Below are positions 11,184 through 21,887 of a DNA stretch of 64,000 bases, piece after piece. The position numbers were made by a program, and so were the translations under genes. The notes beneath the pieces were generated by a model. The model ran no database searches. It worked only from the letters and a program-made list of their open reading frames with translations, and was not told where the DNA came from. This stretch comes from Loripinus fragilis (lineage: Eukaryota; Mollusca; Bivalvia; Lucinida; Lucinidae). Each line of letters starts with the position of its first letter. The stretch's first letter is position 1. The stretch covers positions 106,860,305-106,924,304 of the forward strand of contig OZ026518.1 of assembly GCA_964019695.1 (NCBI GenBank), in the 5' to 3' direction.

Positions 11184-11411
11184 GTAAGTTAAGACATTTG
11201 TAGCTCATGCATATATAGTATTTAACTTTCCAGATTGTTCATTTTGATACATAGCACTTCATATATAGATTGTCTGACCAAATATCTCTGTCACTTTGGT
11301 ATCCTCTTGTTTTCTAGGTTTGTATTTTATCTTTTTGATTTGTCTTGTAATATGTATTGATCAGAAATAGGTAACCATTATATGTAACAGCTTTTCACAA
11401 AAAAAAAAACA

Positions 11412-11620
11412 TATAAAAAGTGAGTATGACCAAGAAATACCACAATCACACACTGCAGACCAACCCAAGGCACCATGAGGAAGAGTTACAGAACACTAAC
11501 AGCAACAAGATTAAAGTAAAGCAACCGGGTAGTGAGCTATCCCATCAAGATGATAACTAAACTAGAAATGACACAAAGTACTGCATAACAAAACATGGAC
11601 CAAACACAAAACCAGGAGCA
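11412..11620 (+). repeat. Interspersed repeat (AAATACCACAATCACACACTGCAGACC type)
   Basis: Shares GAAATACCACAATCACACAC and GCACCATGAGGAAGAG with copies at about 20060-20180, 21325-21620 and 53208-53400, and weaker ones near 33400 and 57750. Confidence 0.7.
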
Positions 11621-11636
11621 GCAATAAACACATTTT

Positions 11637-11995
11637 ATCATATGACGTTGTGTCTGAGAGTGAAATAACGCTATGCAATAAAATTGATAAACCATTAGTG
11701 GTTAACGTATTTGCAGGAAATGTTATGAAGTCCATAACAATGTTGCATACATTATAATGACGCAATTATAACTTTTTACGGCAGCAATGAGATTTCAAAC
11801 TAATCTTAATGTCATATGATAAATAGAATCTAACATTCTTGCTCTTGTATTATTGAATTTAATAAACTCATTGCGAAAAAGAGATAAATTCTCGGCAAGC
11901 CTCGCATTTTATCTCTTTTCCCCAACTCGTTTTTATAAATTCAATAAAACATGAGCACTCATGTAAGATCCTCTATATCATGTTGTATGAGCTGT
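11637..11995. repeat. Long fold-back repeat, copy 1
   Basis: GAGAGTGAAATAACGC block followed by TATTGAATTTAATAAACTCA...AAATTCAATAAAACATGAGC palindrome. Copies: 25625-25955 and, inverted, 56675-57052. Confidence 0.75.
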
Positions 11996-12040
11996 GTGTA
12001 TCTCCATCTTTCATTATTTGGTTCTTCAATTTTACAGCAG

Positions 12041-12061
12041 GGTTTATACGACCCAAAAGCA
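12041..12061 (+). CDS. FYB1: FYB1-like adaptor, 21/24-bp microexon with tandem acceptor (candidate)
   Basis: The acceptor reads ACAGCAG, a NAGNAG tandem site, so the exon can start at 12038 or 12041; the donor is GTAAGT at 12062. Both lengths are multiples of three and keep phase 1. In frame it encodes GFIRPKS (plus one Ala with the longer form). The phase-0 reading, GLYDPKA, looks more like a tyrosine motif but does not fit the neighbouring exon phases. A fold-back repeat starts about 20 bp after the donor. Confidence 0.38.
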
Positions 12062-12083
12062 GTAAGTCTGTTACAACTATCCC

Positions 12084-12309
12084 TGGCCTGGAGGTTATAA
12101 AACTGTTTTTCATGCTCAACTCAACTGAACATGAAATTTATCATGCTCATTAATTAATTGTCAACAATTGTTGGCATTTTAACATTTATTAGCATGATAA
12201 TTATGGCAACTGAGAGCCCTTTAGCAAGAAAAGTCTTTATTTTTCAGCAATTTAGTCTTTATGAGAAGTTGAGTTGAGCATAAAAAAGTTTTATAATCTC
12301 TGGGCCAGG
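12084..12309. repeat. Fold-back repeat with GGTTATAAAAC/GTTTTATAA ends
   Basis: Left CCTGGAGGTTATAAAACTG, right AAGTTTTATAATCTCTGGGC; inside, GCTCAACTCAACTGAACATG. A partial copy is at 28010-28145. It begins about 20 bp after the 12061 donor. Confidence 0.72.
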
Positions 12310-13230
12310 TTATGACACAGCTTCATTCATGAACATTTTCCACATTACATCTTCTCGTAATTTGTTAATTCATTTCATGCCTGGAAACTTTGCATGCTTT
12401 TTTGTCAAAGGTATATTTTTTTCATATTACCTTTTTTAAATAATTCTTTCAGGAATTAATGATATAATATATGATACAAAATTATTTTGTATCTCAAAGT
12501 ATAAATAAATTCTATAATAGATATTTATTATAAAAATGTAAATTGAAGAAGGATATTGTTTTTCAAGGATTCATGGAGTAGTGAACCCTTTGGGCATCAC
12601 TTTCTTTGAACTGAGCACATGGCATATCCATTGCTTCATGAACCTCCTTAAACCTTCTAAAATTAAAATTTATTTCTTAAATATGACAATGTAATTTGGA
12701 AATGTTGGAATTAAGAAGCCTGCATTTGCATCAATCAGTTTCCTGTTGCAGTATTGCATATACAACTTGTACAATATTCAGCATGTATTCTCACTGTTAT
12801 AAACCTTAAACAATTTCCCGACACTCAAGACAAATACCATCTACTGATATACTTTGGTAGCCTCTACTGTGAACAAGAACCAGATCAGACTGCTCCTTTA
12901 GGAAGCTCCTGAGATGAAGTTTAAAAGCAGGAGATGTGAAAAAGTTGAATGTGCCGTTTGCATTGAGACTGATTTCCGATTGACCCAAGTACAAGCATTT
13001 CTATTGACCCAGCTTAGATCCATCCTAATGGTTCTCGTGACCATTTTTGCTTTAGCTCAATGACATTCTTACCATCTAAAAGCAGTTCATTTTAGAACTG
13101 TGTTCACATACATTTACCATTCATAGATGCATGCCTGTTTGAGTGTGATCTGCACTATAAATCAATGCTAGTTTATTGAGAATGATTTCACACGGACTAT
13201 TCCAACTTATATACTGTTCAAAGGTGAGTT
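12310..13230. other. Intron sequence, nothing recognised
   Basis: AT-rich, many stops in all frames, no clear repeat structure or hairpin above a few bases. Confidence 0.4.
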
Positions 13231-13235
13231 ATGGA

Positions 13236-13415
13236 AGCGCAGTGGCTCAGTGGTAGAGTGCTTCGAGCCTCACTGGCATCACTGCGTTGTGTCCTTGAGC
13301 AAGACACATTAATGCTTGCTTAGCACTGGTTCAACCCAGGAAGACTGCCCGTCCCGACATTGCTGAAAAATTGTTGACTGGGACATAAAGAATCAAATCA
13401 AACAGAACAAAATCA
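13236..13415 (+). repeat. tRNA-derived SINE, family A with internal deletion
   Basis: AGCGCAGTGGCTCAGTGGTA then an abrupt join GAGTGCTTCGAGCCTCACTG: the segment between A box and B box is missing. The 3' body and AATCAAATCAAAC tail are intact. Confidence 0.84.
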
Positions 13416-13732
13416 ATTTTGTACATATTTATAAATGAAAATCCAGATGGCGTCATTCTTAATTATATACAAGCATTGATCTATACAAGCTTGAAATATC
13501 AAAGATTGCAAATACTTTTTGTATCTGTCTCCAAATGCATGCCTCATTCATAAAACCTTGGATCCACTAACTCTTGGCCATTGTAAGTTTTCTTAAGACG
13601 AACTTAAATTTAGTGCCTGTAGAATTTAAGGAGACTCCTTTCTGACAACGTATTTAAGCCTGCATGCTTAGCATCTGTTATCTAAAGTGAATATTCAGGT
13701 CCTATTAATGTTAATCTTGGTCTTAAGATGAT

Positions 13733-13923
13733 CCAGGGGCAGATCCAGGATTTCTTCTTAGGGGGGGGGGGGGGGGGTCAAATATACAAAGGGAGGTTTA
13801 ATTTGTTAATTGTGTACCTGATAATTTGCAATTTTTTCCTGATTTTTCTAAAAATTCTCCATGAGAATGAAATAATTTTGTCTAAAAGGGGGGTTCGAGC
13901 GAACCCCCTCTAGATCAGCCACT
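13733..13923. mobile_element. hAT-like MITE with poly-G run
   Basis: Left GGGGCAGATCCAGGATTTC, right CCCCTCTAGATCAGCCACTG, with a G run near 13760-13777. Ends of the CAGTGGCGGATCCAGG type are commonly hAT-like; no 8-bp target duplication could be recognised here. Confidence 0.68.
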
Positions 13924-14060
13924 GTGATTTTTGGGCTTAAGATGGCTATGAGTGAGTTAGTAGCTCTTGGTGCATAAAGACAACTTCCCCATATTTAAAC
14001 CACAGCAAACCCAAGGAATCAGTTTATTCTGGTTGCTTTAATTAGGATATTATTCTTATA

Positions 14061-14266
14061 CAGTAAAACCTGTCTTAAGCGGCCACTCAAAAATAGACAA
14101 AACAAAGGTCTTTAAGACAAATGGTAGCTTAATGAAGGTCGAAAGTATTGCAGAATGCTCTCTTGGAGCATTCTGCAATACTTTTGACCTGCATTAAGTG
14201 ATAATCAGTCTTGAAAACCAATTTTTGGTCCTCTGTTTGAGTGGCCGCTTAAGACAGGTTTTACTG
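14061..14266. mobile_element. Pogo/Tc1-like MITE, TA-flanked, copy 2
   Basis: Same CAGTAAAACC ends as 10907-11110 with TA at both flanks, 206 bp; centre GCAGAATGCTCTC / GAGCATTCTGC. Confidence 0.88.
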
Positions 14267-14639
14267 TACTTTCATAAAGCCAGAGAAAAGAGCGACCAGG
14301 CATGTGCCCTCTGTAACAATTGTATCATGTGTTGCTTTAGTTTAGGTAGTTCACAATGTTAAGATTATTATGTATGAAATGGGCCACATGGCGAGAAAAC
14401 CAATTAGTCTGTGTTGCCGAGCCTTATCCGACTGATGTTGTTGACAATTTTTCTTGCAGCATGGGCCATAATATAGTTCTGATTTGCTGTGTTTTATTAT
14501 AATTTTATAAGAAATATGTGAGTGGACATCTAGCTGTTATATGTACCGTACATAGATATTCTGTTGTCATAAAAATATCAACTTATGGACACATTTCAGT
14601 CATATAGATTGTTCATGTACACATAGTTACAGTCTTATA

Positions 14640-15345
14640 TTATGTCTACATATAGCACTGCATGAGAGCAAGGTATCCCTGCAAAGGCTTTTGGCGGTAA
14701 GGTAGTAATGCACAGTTATATGTGTATAACAGTAAAATTTCCATGACAACTGTATAACAGAAAGACATCCATTTACAGCTATACTTATGACAGTAAAGTG
14801 TGCTTATGTATTATGTGATAGTAATGAATACAGGCATACTATATACTATAATTAATTGTTCTTAAAAATTGTCCAATTTTACATTCATAAAATGTTCTTG
14901 AGTTGTTCTTGAACTTTAAGAGCAGTCCATGTCCAGTTCTTAAATCTTGTTATCGAATAATGAAAGAACTTTTCTTGAAATGTTCTTTAAATTTTCGCAG
15001 GGGATGTACTATATCACAGTATGTGTACATGTACAGTTCTTTTCTTGAACTGTTCTTTAAACTTTCGCAGGGGATGTACTTTATCACAGCCATGTGTACA
15101 TGTACAGTTATATGGAAGTTATGTGTCTAAGTACAGTAAGGTGTCCATTTACAGCTTTATGACAGTAATGTCTCCATGTACAATTGATGCAGTAAGGTGT
15201 CCATTTACGGTAATGTCTCCATGTACAGCTTTAAGAAATTAAAGTGCCCATGTGCAGTTTTGTGACATTAATATGTCCATGTACTACTTTATGACAGTAG
15301 TGTGTCCATGTATCATTATATGGCATTATGGTGCCAATGATCAAA
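14640..15345. repeat. Degenerate tandem repeats (TCCATGTACAG...)
   Basis: Loose units of about 25-35 bp containing GTGTCCATTTACAG or TCCATGTACAG and CTTTATGACAGTA. Within it an approximately 70-bp unit with TTCTTGAACTGTTCTTTAAA and TTTCGCAGGGGATGTACT is duplicated near 14965-15105. Open frames here are by-products. Confidence 0.65.
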
Positions 15346-15539
15346 CTGATCAGAGCTAATTTCTTTGCTCTCTGACTTAAAGGCAGTGACCATTTGGTTT
15401 TGATGAGTTGGTGTTGGGGAGGGAGAGGCTTTAGGCCTGTGATGTAATCAAGCCTTCCTGGGTAATTTTTCATGCTTTTGTTAGCTAATATATAATACCA
15501 ATGCCTCCAGCCAACAGCAGATAAGCCGTCATCCATCAC

Positions 15540-16733
15540 CATTTTCAAACATCTTCTCCTCCGAAATTACTGGGCCAAATGAACTAATGTTCAAATGGTC
15601 CTGGTCACATTACCAAGATGGCCGCCACACCAATGGCATATATTGTAAAAATCTTTTAAAATCTTCTCCAGAACCAGAAGGCTAATGACCTTGGAACTTG
15701 GTATGTAGTATTTAGCATTGGGGATGTGGGGCCTACCTAGGTTGTTCAAAGTTGACCTTGTCCTACTTTATGTCAAGGTTTTTACCAATTTTTGTAAAAA
15801 CTTAACAAATTATCAGTATCAAAACAACAGCATTTATGTTAAAAATTAACTGTCTGTAATTATTGGAGGGACGCAAATAATTACCAACAATAGAAAACAC
15901 ACACCTATTTTTTATGATAATTCACTTTTCTGTGCAGTTTTAGCGATAGTGAACTGATTTATTTTGAAAACATAACTTAATTCTTCTTTTACAAATGATT
16001 TGAAAAGAAACTATTTTTTTCCGAAAAATGTTCATAGTTGCAGACTTAGCCTCTTTAAAACATAGCTTTCTCAGAATCCACTCTGCCAATTGAACTTAAA
16101 TTTCCAATTAAGACTCCTTATGATAGGTAAGCCAAAATTTATGTAAATTGTTTTGGTCACATGACCAAGATGGCCACCACACCCATATATGGTAAAACCC
16201 TTTTAAAAACATTTTTCTCCAGAACCAGAAGGCAGATGACCTTGTACTTGGTATTTTGCATTGGGGATGTGGGCCCTACCAAGTTTGCACAAATGGTTAT
16301 TCTGGGTTGACCTTGACTTGTTTTTTGGCAAGGTCAAATTTGATTACTAAATTAAATGCATTTATATGCTAAAAAACTTGAAATGTTTATTTTTCGAAAA
16401 GTTTTTAAACCAAAATCATAATACTTACGAGAAATGTTTAACCAAATGAGGCAATAATTTTATATAAGTACCAAATGTCAAGCTGACCTGTGACCTCTCA
16501 TCTGAGGCCACTCATTTGGACTGCCACATATGTATCTAAACAAATGACTTTGCTGTTTGAACTCTTTCATATGGAGTAATCTTTTGATTGTTTTAGGTCA
16601 CTTGACTAAAATGACCACAACTTCCAAAAATGGTAAAACAAAATATGTTTCAATGATAAGACTAAGTTGACCTTGACTTATTTTAACATTATTAAGATCA
16701 GGTGAGCGCTCCAAGACCTTCAGGTCCTCTAGT
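15540..16733. mobile_element. AGCTCACCTGAG-type element, 5'-truncated copy with embedded insertion
   Basis: Matches the internal units and right end of 4441-6132 (CATCTTCTCCTCCGAAAT near 15550; GGTCAGTGAGCG-like end with TCAGGTCCTCTAG at 16733). Positions about 15783-16060 are instead a piece of the 375-bp element (9443/47705 family). Confidence 0.75.
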
Positions 16734-16910
16734 TTGTCATCTGCTGATTTTTTTTACAAAATCATCTTTTTCAAAAAATTCTTTCAAGATTACCATCAGA
16801 GTGTCAAACAGTTTAGATCCAGATCAGGCCCGACAAAACGTCGGGCCTGATCTAGGTCCAAACTGTTTGCAATGGTTATCAGCAGACGTCACTAGTAGGC
16901 AGAGAGTTTA
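16734..16910 (+). repeat. TTAACTCTTT MITE with CCGACA hairpin, abutting the previous element
   Basis: Begins directly at the right end of the previous element with GTCATCTGCTGATTTTTTT, so its own left tip is missing; hairpin core GGCCCGACA / TGTCGGGCC form (CCCGACAAAACGTCGGG). Confidence 0.78.
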
Positions 16911-17276
16911 AATGCAGAGCTTTATGCAGCACTTTCCACAAACTGACCAAGATAATATTTCGACAAAATGTGTCCTGAATTTTTTAGCAAAAACTCTTAC
17001 CGCCAAACCTTCATAAGAATCAAATTGTTGCTCCCTTAGTTTGGCTTTTGAAAATTAAAAAACTCAGCATATAGAGGGTTAATACACCTACCCCATTATC
17101 TGTACCTGTTCCTATGATCAAAGATGAGATGAATTCCCAGACAAATCCTGCTAAACCCATCAGCTCATGTACCTTATCACCTTAATCAAGACATGTCAGC
17201 TCATAATTTGAGATATCTACAGAGAAACAGCTTCCTGATGGATTTGTTCCATACCAGGTGTGCTCTTCAAAAACTT

Positions 17277-17488
17277 AACCCTTCAAGTGCCAATCACAAC
17301 TGCAACAGACGACAAATTTTGCAACATCTTTCCTAATTTTCGTAAAAAAATAAGGTATGATAAGTCATGAGAATCGTCTGCTGGCAGACAATTCTCATGA
17401 AATATCATGCCTTATTTGTTATTTCTGAAAAAGCGGCAAAATTTAAATTGTCGTCTGCTGCAAATTGTAGGTGGCTCTTTATGGGTTA
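17277..17488. repeat. AACCCTT-GCCAATCAC MITE, copy 1
   Basis: Ends AACCCTTCAAGTGCCAATCA and GGTGGCTCTTTATGGGTT; centre GAGAATCGTCTGC / GCAGACAATTCTC. Directly followed by a TTAACTCTTT MITE that shares the GGGTTAA junction; the same order recurs at 20462-20832. Confidence 0.82.
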
Positions 17489-17669
17489 ATACTTTGCATG
17501 CTGGGTAATGTTTAATGTTCTTGTTGTCGTCTGCTGACTTTTTTTCAAAATTAACTTTTTCAAAATATTCTTTCAGGAACTTCATCAGAGTGTCAAACTG
17601 TTTGGATCCAGATCAGGACCGACGTTTTGTCGGTCCTGATCTGGGTCCAAATGGATTGTAAAGGTTAAA
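17486..17669 (+). repeat. TTAACTCTTT MITE, hairpin core variant GGACCGAC
   Basis: Outer TGTTTGGATCCAGATCAG / CTGATCTGGGTCC; core GGACCGAC / GTCGGTCC. Confidence 0.82.
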
Positions 17670-17672
17670 TTA

Positions 17673-17873
17673 TCAACACTCTTTGCTTCTGCTGATAACC
17701 CTTGCAAACAGTTTGGAACCTGATCAGGCCTGACAAAATGTCAGGCCTGATCATGATCCAAACTGTTTGACACTCTTATGGTATTCTTGAAAGAAATTTT
17801 CGAAAAATGTATATTTTGAAAAAAAATCAACCAACAACAAAAAAGTATGTAAATTATCCAGCATGCAAAGCTC
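17673..17873 (-). repeat. TTAACTCTTT MITE, hairpin core variant GGCCTGAC (inverted)
   Basis: Core GGCCTGACA / TGTCAGGCC; the outer arms are complementary to those of the preceding copy, giving a head-to-head pair. Confidence 0.82.
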
Positions 17874-18030
17874 AAGTTGGGACTATTTTCTACAGAAAAA
17901 AGGCAAAATTTTCCTCATATTTATAAATGAAAATATTAATTTTGTTTTAGTTTTGTTGTACTCATTGAGATACCTTCATTGAATACCCACAATAAATGTT
18001 TTCTTGGAGGAATAACAATAACATGTATAC

Positions 18031-18256
18031 AGTGGCAGATCTAGAGTGGATTCAGGGGGTTCACTCGAACCTTCCTCCCCATGCCGCAATTTTATAGATA
18101 TCCTATGAAAATGAAATAATTTGGTCTCAGTGAGACCAAATTATTTCATTTTCATAGGATATTTAAGAAAAATGAGAGAAAATCAGCAAAGGGTACCCCC
18201 ACACCTTTATCCATATGAACCCCCCTTTCCAGAAATCCTGGATCCGCCACTGACAT
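18031..18256. mobile_element. hAT-like MITE, copy 2
   Basis: CAGTGGCAGATCTAG on the left and CTGGATCCGCCACTG on the right; centre AATAATTTGGTCTCA/TGAGACCAAATTATT. Copies at 49203-49383 and 50437-51382 share this centre. Confidence 0.8.
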
Positions 18257-18369
18257 AAGCCTGGATATATCTTTCATGCAGCTGTATGAAAATTCCCATG
18301 GGTGAAGAGTCTGAGAATTTGCCGCATTGCACTGTGTATTGCAACCAATATTTATGAGGGCAAAGAGTT

Positions 18370-18450
18370 TTTTTAGAAAGTGAACCTGGATGTGGTGTCC
18401 CCATTCTGGAACCTTCATACGGTTCCAGAATGGGGACACCACATCCAGGT
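18370..18450. repeat. Perfect hairpin (AACCTGGATGTGG arms)
   Basis: AACCTGGATGTGGTGTCCCC and its complement are separated by a short loop near GAACCTTCATACGGTTC. It is an isolated strong hairpin. Confidence 0.8.
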
Positions 18451-18567
18451 TAAATTTAAAATTTGGTTATAATTTGGTTGAATGTGCAATGCAGGATTTG
18501 TTCTCACACTCCACCCCCACATAATTCCTTCTGAGAAAAAATAATAGGATCCACCCATAAAATGTAG

Positions 18568-18754
18568 TTAACGTGCATGCTTGCTGGGTAATTTTTCATG
18601 AATTTTTGTCATCTGCAATTCTTTTACAAAATTAACTTTTTTGCAAAAATTCTTTCAGGATTATCATCAGAATGTCAATCAGTTTGGATCAAGACCAGGC
18701 CAGACATTTTGTCGGGCCTAGTCTGGATCCAAACAGTTTGCAGGTAAAGAGTTC
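18568..18754 (+). repeat. TTAACTCTTT MITE, core GGCCAGAC/GTCGGGCC
   Basis: Same family; the core has one mismatch, so this copy is older or partly decayed. It ends 16 bp before the next element. Confidence 0.76.
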
Positions 18755-18770
18755 AAGAGTTACAGCAATA

Positions 18771-19008
18771 TGAGCCGCGACATAAGATTTCCTACAATGT
18801 GGTATGTGAGACCAGTAAAGCCTCAGATTAGCCTGCGCATACGCGCAGTCTGATCAGAGCCTTTGCTAGTCGCTTGAATATTCTATGAGTGTTAAGCTAC
18901 TGAATGATCATCATTTGGAGTTTCTAAGCTTCAAAGGAGGCTGCACAGGCTGGTCTGAGTCTACACTTGTCAAATGCCACATTGATGCAAATCACATGCC
19001 GCGGCTCA
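18771..19008. mobile_element. GAGCCGCGACAT inverted-repeat element, copy 1
   Basis: Ends TGAGCCGCGACAT and ATGCCGCGGCTCA; inside, CAGATTAGCCTGCGCATACG then GCGCAGTCTGATCAGAGCC and CTTTGCTAGTCGCTTGAATA. About 238 bp. Copies: 33790-34015, 34068-34306, 41630-41867, 55956-56194. Confidence 0.86.
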
Positions 19009-19130
19009 TATATACTTCAAATAAAACATTCTTTTCACTCTTGAGTGGACCAGAGGAGCAAGCATTGCAGAGCATCATCTTAGAAAGGGAAGTAATTCAT
19101 CTTGAATATTATTATATTTGCATATTTCAG

Positions 19131-19230
19131 AAGAGGCCAGTAAGAATTTTCCTGGAATCAGGGAGCTTGAGGAGGAAGAAATCTACGATGATTGCGGCAA
19201 TAGAGTGCCAGAAGAACGAATCTCATTTAT
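19131..19230 (+). CDS. FYB1: FYB1-like adaptor, exon with EEEEIYDD motif
   Basis: A 100-bp exon after TATTTCAG, donor GTGAGT. It takes one base from upstream and leaves two (phase 1 to phase 2). The product begins EASKNFPGIRELEEEEIYDD and ends PEERISF. The acidic run followed by IYDD resembles the SLP-76-SH2-type tyrosine sites of ADAP. The exon lies 123 bp after an inverted-repeat element (18771-19008), so the acceptor region has been hit closely by mobile DNA. Confidence 0.83.
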
Positions 19231-19409
19231 GTGAGTGAAGAGTGTAGCAACTTAGTAATTCAAGTGTTTCAAGCATCTGTAAATGTTATGTTCATAAGTG
19301 GTAGCTACCATCTAATGCAATCCTTTCACAAAATTATGAAGCCAAAAAATATCATACTTGACATTTATTTTGTAGTATGCATTGTATAGTATAAAAACAT
19401 TTATAGATA

Positions 19410-19620
19410 AAATAATTTTATCATGACGTTACCGTTATTCAGTGGATAACGTCATGTCATAAATTATATTATGACCACACGTTACAACAAATTGAATGCA
19501 AATTTTCATAGAAATAAGCAAACTTTGAAGGCGATAAAATCACATTTAAACAGAATCTTACATTCATGATCATTTCATATTAAATCTATTAAACTTGCCA
19601 ATATAATGATCATTTTTTTT
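19410..19620. repeat. Interspersed repeat (CAGTGGATAACGTCATG), inverted partner of 43970-44205
   Basis: GTTACCGTTATTCAGTGGAT and GACCACACGTTAC, followed by a block matching AAAGTTTGCTTATTTCTATG in the partner, all in reverse order there. Confidence 0.74.
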
Positions 19621-19703
19621 GAAAATGAACACTTTTCTCTTTCTTTTCACAAATAAAATGTTGGTTATCAGGACTAGAATTCATAAAATGCTTGTCAGAA
19701 TAG

Positions 19704-19773
19704 CTAACAGGGAAGACCCTGATCAGACTGCTTCTGAAGAAGCAGTCTGATCTGGTGTCTGCCCCGTTTGTCT
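19704..19773. repeat. Switch-core hairpin copy 3
   Basis: Core GATCAGACTGCTTC / GAAGCAGTCTGATC; outer arm GAAGACCCT on the left. Confidence 0.86.
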
Positions 19774-20059
19774 AATCCCTTTTTTGGCAAACTAGTGTTC
19801 AAAGTTTTAGAACATTTATCATACCAAACCTAAACCTAACATCATAAAAGAATGTTATTCTTGTAGATTACTTCCATGTAAATGTCCAGGTACATTCACA
19901 GTGAATTCACCCAATGAATCAAACACATATTGGGGGACAGAATCTCAAGTCTAATAATATTCCCTTTAAATCATTAATCCCACTTGGGGCAACCTTTGCT
20001 TTCTGTTTATAACCTTTGCAAACAGTTTATACCCAGATCAAAATGTCAAAAAGTGAAGG

Positions 20060-20180
20060 AGTATGATGAGGAAATACCACAATCACACACTGCAGACCAA
20101 CCATGGCACTGTGAGGAAGAGCCACAGAACTCCAACTCACAAGGCATCAGGAAGACAATTAAAGTAAAGCAGTCAGCTGA
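20060..20180 (+). repeat. Interspersed repeat (AAATACCACAATCACAC type)
   Basis: GGAAATACCACAATCACACA and GACCAACCATGGCACTGTGA match 11412 and 21325. Confidence 0.68.
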
Positions 20181-20221
20181 TATTGTCAAGCCTTATCAGC
20201 TTATAACATTTGCAAACCATT

Positions 20222-20275
20222 TGCAAACCATTTGGACCCAGATCAGGCCTGATCTGGATCCAAACTGTTTGATGT
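20222..20275. repeat. Hairpin with core reduced to GGCC
   Basis: GGACCCAGATCAGGCCTGAT continues into CTGGATCCAAACTG: outer arms kept, variable stem lost, leaving a compact perfect palindrome. Confidence 0.75.
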
Positions 20276-20340
20276 TCCAAATCATGCAGAATAATCAGGT
20301 TTATGGAGGATAAAATGTGCTATCATTTTTCCTTTTACAG

Positions 20341-20444
20341 TGAGCCTATGACAGAAGAAGACGAACTGGGTGATGAACATCTATGGAGAAAACATGGCTT
20401 CACAGGACTTGATAATGCTGAGAACTTGCCACCACCACCACCAG
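20341..20444 (+). CDS. FYB1: FYB1-like adaptor, acidic exon ending in polyproline
   Basis: A 104-bp exon after TTCCTTTTACAG, donor GTAATC. It uses two carried bases (AT+T) and leaves one. It encodes EPMTEEDELGDEHLWRKHGF, then TGLDNAENLPPPPP. The terminal five prolines could be a ligand for EVH1 or profilin-type domains; ADAP is known to bind Ena/VASP proteins through such sequence, but here this is inference. A composite MITE pair starts only 18 bp after the donor. Confidence 0.85.
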
Positions 20445-20461
20445 GTAATCTACCATTATTT

Positions 20462-20673
20462 AACCCTTAAAGCGCCAATCACGACTGAAGCAGACGACAA
20501 ATTTTGAGACATCTTTCCCAATTTTCGGCAAATATAAGGTATGATATTACATGAGAATCGTCTGCCGGCAGACGATTCTCATGAAATATCATGCCTTATT
20601 TGTTATTTTTTAAAAAGCGGCAAAATTTTTAATTGTCGTCTGCTGCAAATTAAAGGTGGCGCTTTAAGGGTTA
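20462..20673. repeat. AACCCTT-GCCAATCAC MITE, copy 2
   Basis: AACCCTTAAAGCGCCAATCA and GGTGGCGCTTTAAGGGTT ends; centre GAGAATCGTCTGCC / GGCAGACGATTCTC, a perfect stem here. Confidence 0.86.
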
Positions 20674-20832
20674 AATCTTACCATGCTGGATAATTTTTCA
20701 CGATTTTTCTTGTATGCTACTTTTTTCAAAATTAATCACATCCAGATCAAAATGTCGGGCCTGATCTGGGTCCTAGCTGTTTGCAAAGCTTACCAGCAGA
20801 TGACAAGAAACCACTAGCAAGTAAAGAATCAA
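20671..20832 (+). repeat. TTAACTCTTT MITE, left half of hairpin lost
   Basis: Joined to the previous element at GGGTTAA; only ATCAAAATGTCGGGCCTGAT remains of the core. Confidence 0.72.
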
Positions 20833-20889
20833 GCTTCATTTAACCAATATATAATAATTTAGAAGAAATTCTAACACACCTCACCTATA

Positions 20890-21330
20890 GAGCCAATGCT
20901 AAAAAAACGTGATATATCGAACAATAATTCACAGTTTTGAAAGTGCAAGTAAAACTTGCGCTAGCTGACGTCATCTGTTACCTCGAAATGACGTCAGTCA
21001 TGGCGTCAGACGATGTAATGTCGTTTTTACACTTGAAAGACGTTACAAATACATGTAAACATATGCAACACAGTCCAACTATTGGCCGGATATCCTCAGT
21101 GCAATTGCAGAAAGTTGGAAGAAGCTGAAGACTTCAAATATATTTTCGTCATTTATTGTGTGTTAGAATCGAAATAGATTAGCTCTATTGCGTGAATTGT
21201 TGAGTAATAATTCACTGTTTGTCAGTCAGTTGTACGAAGATAAATCACTCGCTCTACACACTCGTGATTTGATCTTCTTTACAACTGACCCCCAAACAGT
21301 GAATTATTACTCAACAATTCACTGCTAGTA
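20890..21330. repeat. Palindromic repeat region with two CRE octamers
   Basis: TGACGTCA occurs at 20966-20973 and 20989-20996. At 21190-21325 arms GTGAATTGTTGAGTAATAAT and complement form a hairpin with GAAGATAAATCAC/GTGATTTGATCTTC inside. The octamer is the CREB/ATF site; use as an enhancer is not shown. Confidence 0.65.
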
Positions 21331-21620
21331 TGACCAGGAAATACCACATTCACATAATTTAATAGACTAGAGCAGCAGTTGATGGTAAACCATCTCAATG
21401 ACCCGCTTTTTTACCACTGATCAATCTTTTTGATCAACCCATGGCACTGTGAGGAAGAGACAAAGAACACCAACAACCACATGACAGCAGGAAGACAGAT
21501 AAAGTAAAGCAACCAGCTCTCCTTTCCTTGACAACATGATTGCAAGACTAGAAAGGACACTAAGTACTGCATAACAGAAAAATCTTTGCTCTAGATTCCT
21601 CCGTTGTTAAAACATGAAGA
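21325..21620 (+). repeat. Interspersed repeat (AAATACCACATTCACA type)
   Basis: ATGACCAGGAAATACCACAT, CCCATGGCACTGTGAGGAAG and GACACTAAGTACTGCATAAC match 11412-11620 and 53208-53400. Confidence 0.68.
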
Positions 21621-21858
21621 TTGCATAGTTCACATGAAGTTGTTCTTTTTAGTTTAAACATATTTTATTGCCAAATATATACAGCAATGGGTTTGGGTCA
21701 CAAGTTCTCACAACATTAGTTACGACCCTTCCCCTACATTTTAAACATACATAATAGCTAATAAGCATGGCTAGATATATACAAATGCATATGTATTATA
21801 CACACCTAATTAACAAAGCAAAGCAGTTAGGAACATAATTTATTGGAAACATATCAAA

Positions 21859-21887
21859 ATAAATAAATAAATAAATAAATAAATACA
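21859..21887. repeat. AAAT microsatellite
   Basis: About seven AAAT units ending in AAATACATAAATAG. Confidence 0.85.

Noticed and set aside
12038..12061. Reading GLYDPKA for the microexon
   Set aside because: Attractive as a tyrosine motif but needs phase 0, while exons on both sides require phase 1.
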